A DNA stretch of 64,000 bases from Clavibacter sp. A6099 (GTDB lineage Bacteria; Actinomycetota; Actinomycetes; Actinomycetales; Microbacteriaceae). The stretch spans positions 2,356,001 to 2,420,000 of the forward strand of contig NZ_CP083439.1 of NCBI RefSeq assembly GCF_021919125.1. Reading direction: 5' to 3'. Positions 63,174 through 64,000 of this stretch are shown piece after piece (within the stretch, counting starts at the first letter, position 1; each line of letters opens with the position of its first letter). The translations under genes and the position numbers were made by a program. The notes under the pieces are model-generated. The model was given only the letters and a program-made list of their open reading frames with translations, made no database searches and was not told the origin of the DNA.

Positions 63174-64000
63174 TCATCGGCCGTCCGTGCTGTCGGGCGC
63201 CTGGCCGTCGGCGGGACCGTCGGCCTGTGCGTCCGGTCGCGAGGAGCCGACGGGCGGCGGGACGCGGACGCCCTCGGCACCGGAGCCGGTCGACGGACCT
63301 GCGTCGCGGCGGGTGCGCCCGGTGAGCATGGCGAACATCTGCTTGTAGGGGCCCTGTCCACCCGGCATGCGGCGCTGGCGCGGGTCGAACGCGTCGCGCA
63401 GGCCGTCGCCGATGAAGTTGATCGACAGCGCGATGATGATGATGAAGAGGCCCGGGAACCAGAACAGCCACGGTCGGGTCGCGAAGGCGCCCTGGTACTC
63501 GTTGATGATCTGGCCGAGCGAGACGTCGGGCTTCACGATGCCGAACCCGAGGAACGACAGCGCCGCCTCGAGCAGGATGGCCGCGCTCATGAGCAGGGTC
63601 GTGGAGACGATGACCACGCCGATGGCGTTCGGCAGGATGTGCCGGAACACGATCCGGCTGTTCGAGGCTCCGGCGACCCTCGCGGCGTCCACGAACTCGC
63701 GCTCGCGGAGGCTCAGGAACTCGCCGCGCACGAGGCGGGCGAGCGACGGCCAGCCGATCAGGCCGAGGACGATGCCGAGGACCACCGCGCCGAGTCCGCC
63801 GAAGGTGCGGCCGAGGACGGCCGCGATGACGATCACGGGGATCACGATGATGAGGTCCGTGAAGCGCATCAGCAGGGAGTCGATGCGGCCGCGGAAGAAG
63901 CCGGCGACGGCGCCGACCACGATGCCGATGAACGCGGCGATGATGCCGTAGAGCACCATCACGACGATGGACTGCTGCGTGCCGCGCATGACGCGGGCGA
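63174..64000 (-). CDS. Oligopeptide-type ABC permease (DppC/OppC-like), 5' end outside window
   Basis: The frame is open to the right edge, so the true start lies outside; an internal Met at 63989 begins RGTQQSIVVMVLYG. About five membrane helices remain, with the permease EAA loop EFVDAARVAGASNSRIVFRHILPN near the middle and the DppC-type SLGQIINEYQGAF and FIGDGLRDAFDPR ends. A 70-residue disordered tail follows. It forms half of the membrane channel served by the ATPase at 60752. Confidence 0.92.
   Translation of the reverse strand, partial: ARVMRGTQQSIVVMVLYGIIAAFIGIVVGAVAGFFRGRIDSLLMRFTDLIIVIPVIVIAAVLGRTFGGLGAVVLGIVLGLIGWPSLARLVRGEFLSLREREFVDAARVAGASNSRIVFRHILPNAIGVVIVSTTLLMSAAILLEAALSFLGFGIVKPDVSLGQIINEYQGAFATRPWLFWFPGLFIIIIALSINFIGDGLRDAFDPRQRRMPGGQGPYKQMFAMLTGRTRRDAGPSTGSGAEGVRVPPPVGSSRPDAQADGPADGQAPDSTDGR

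Overview
The window reads as chromosomal DNA of a high-GC actinobacterium of the family Microbacteriaceae, and Clavibacter is the best guess. The grounds are the GC content (a little over 70 %), mycothiol-pathway genes, an olefin (ole) cluster with a fused oleBC gene, and actinobacterial orders such as fdxA-dapC, proS-nusA-ylxR-infB-rbfA and truB-ribF. No rRNA, tRNA, insertion sequence, prophage or CRISPR array was recognised. I call 44 genes; coding density is high and no gene-free stretch exceeds 300 bases. Two genes run off the ends: a ROK-family gene on the left and an oligopeptide-type ABC permease on the right.

Layout. 1-10 kb: ROK protein, a Tat-exported PHP phosphoesterase, an MFS exporter, a mycothiol-dependent isomerase-like protein, the ribF/truB group with two small membrane proteins, a ketopantoate reductase-like enzyme, a uridine-kinase-like protein that has lost its P-loop, and mutY. 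10-17 kb: translation and transcription factors rbfA, infB, ylxR, nusA and proS; rimP, often found next to nusA, is not there. 17-21.7 kb: oleD, oleBC and oleA for head-to-head condensation of fatty acyl chains to long-chain olefins. 21.7-27.7 kb: ispG, rseP and dxr, interrupted by a divergent Ser/Thr kinase plus lipoprotein pair. 27.7-31.8 kb: FKBP lipoprotein, OsmC protein, gabT and an asparaginase.

31.8-48.0 kb is the most interesting part: a six-gene, 16-kb minus-strand operon-like locus. It encodes a membrane-anchored Ser/Thr kinase, a 2004-residue membrane-anchored protein built of cadherin/Ig-like repeats and FN3 domains, a MoxR AAA+ ATPase, a DUF58 protein, a TgpA-like membrane transglutaminase whose catalytic Cys and His are replaced, and an EssC/EccC-like FtsK/SpoIIIE ATPase. 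The first five match in content and order the PFNA cluster known from bifidobacteria; the secretion-type ATPase at the end is an addition. Four of the five junctions are tightly packed, three of them with 4-base stop/start overlaps.

48-64 kb: citrate synthase, dapC and ferredoxin, a MshB-like deacetylase with an added membrane domain, the iron-uptake operon efeUOB behind a clear DtxR/IdeR-type box, a lipoprotein, typA, and parts of an oligopeptide ABC transporter (binding protein, double ATPase, one permease) with a PH-domain gene lying antisense between ATPase and permease.

Two window-wide patterns stand out. Many first genes have a TAnnnT box ending about 6-8 bases before the start codon, which predicts leaderless transcripts. 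The palindrome GGATCC is far commoner than base composition predicts.
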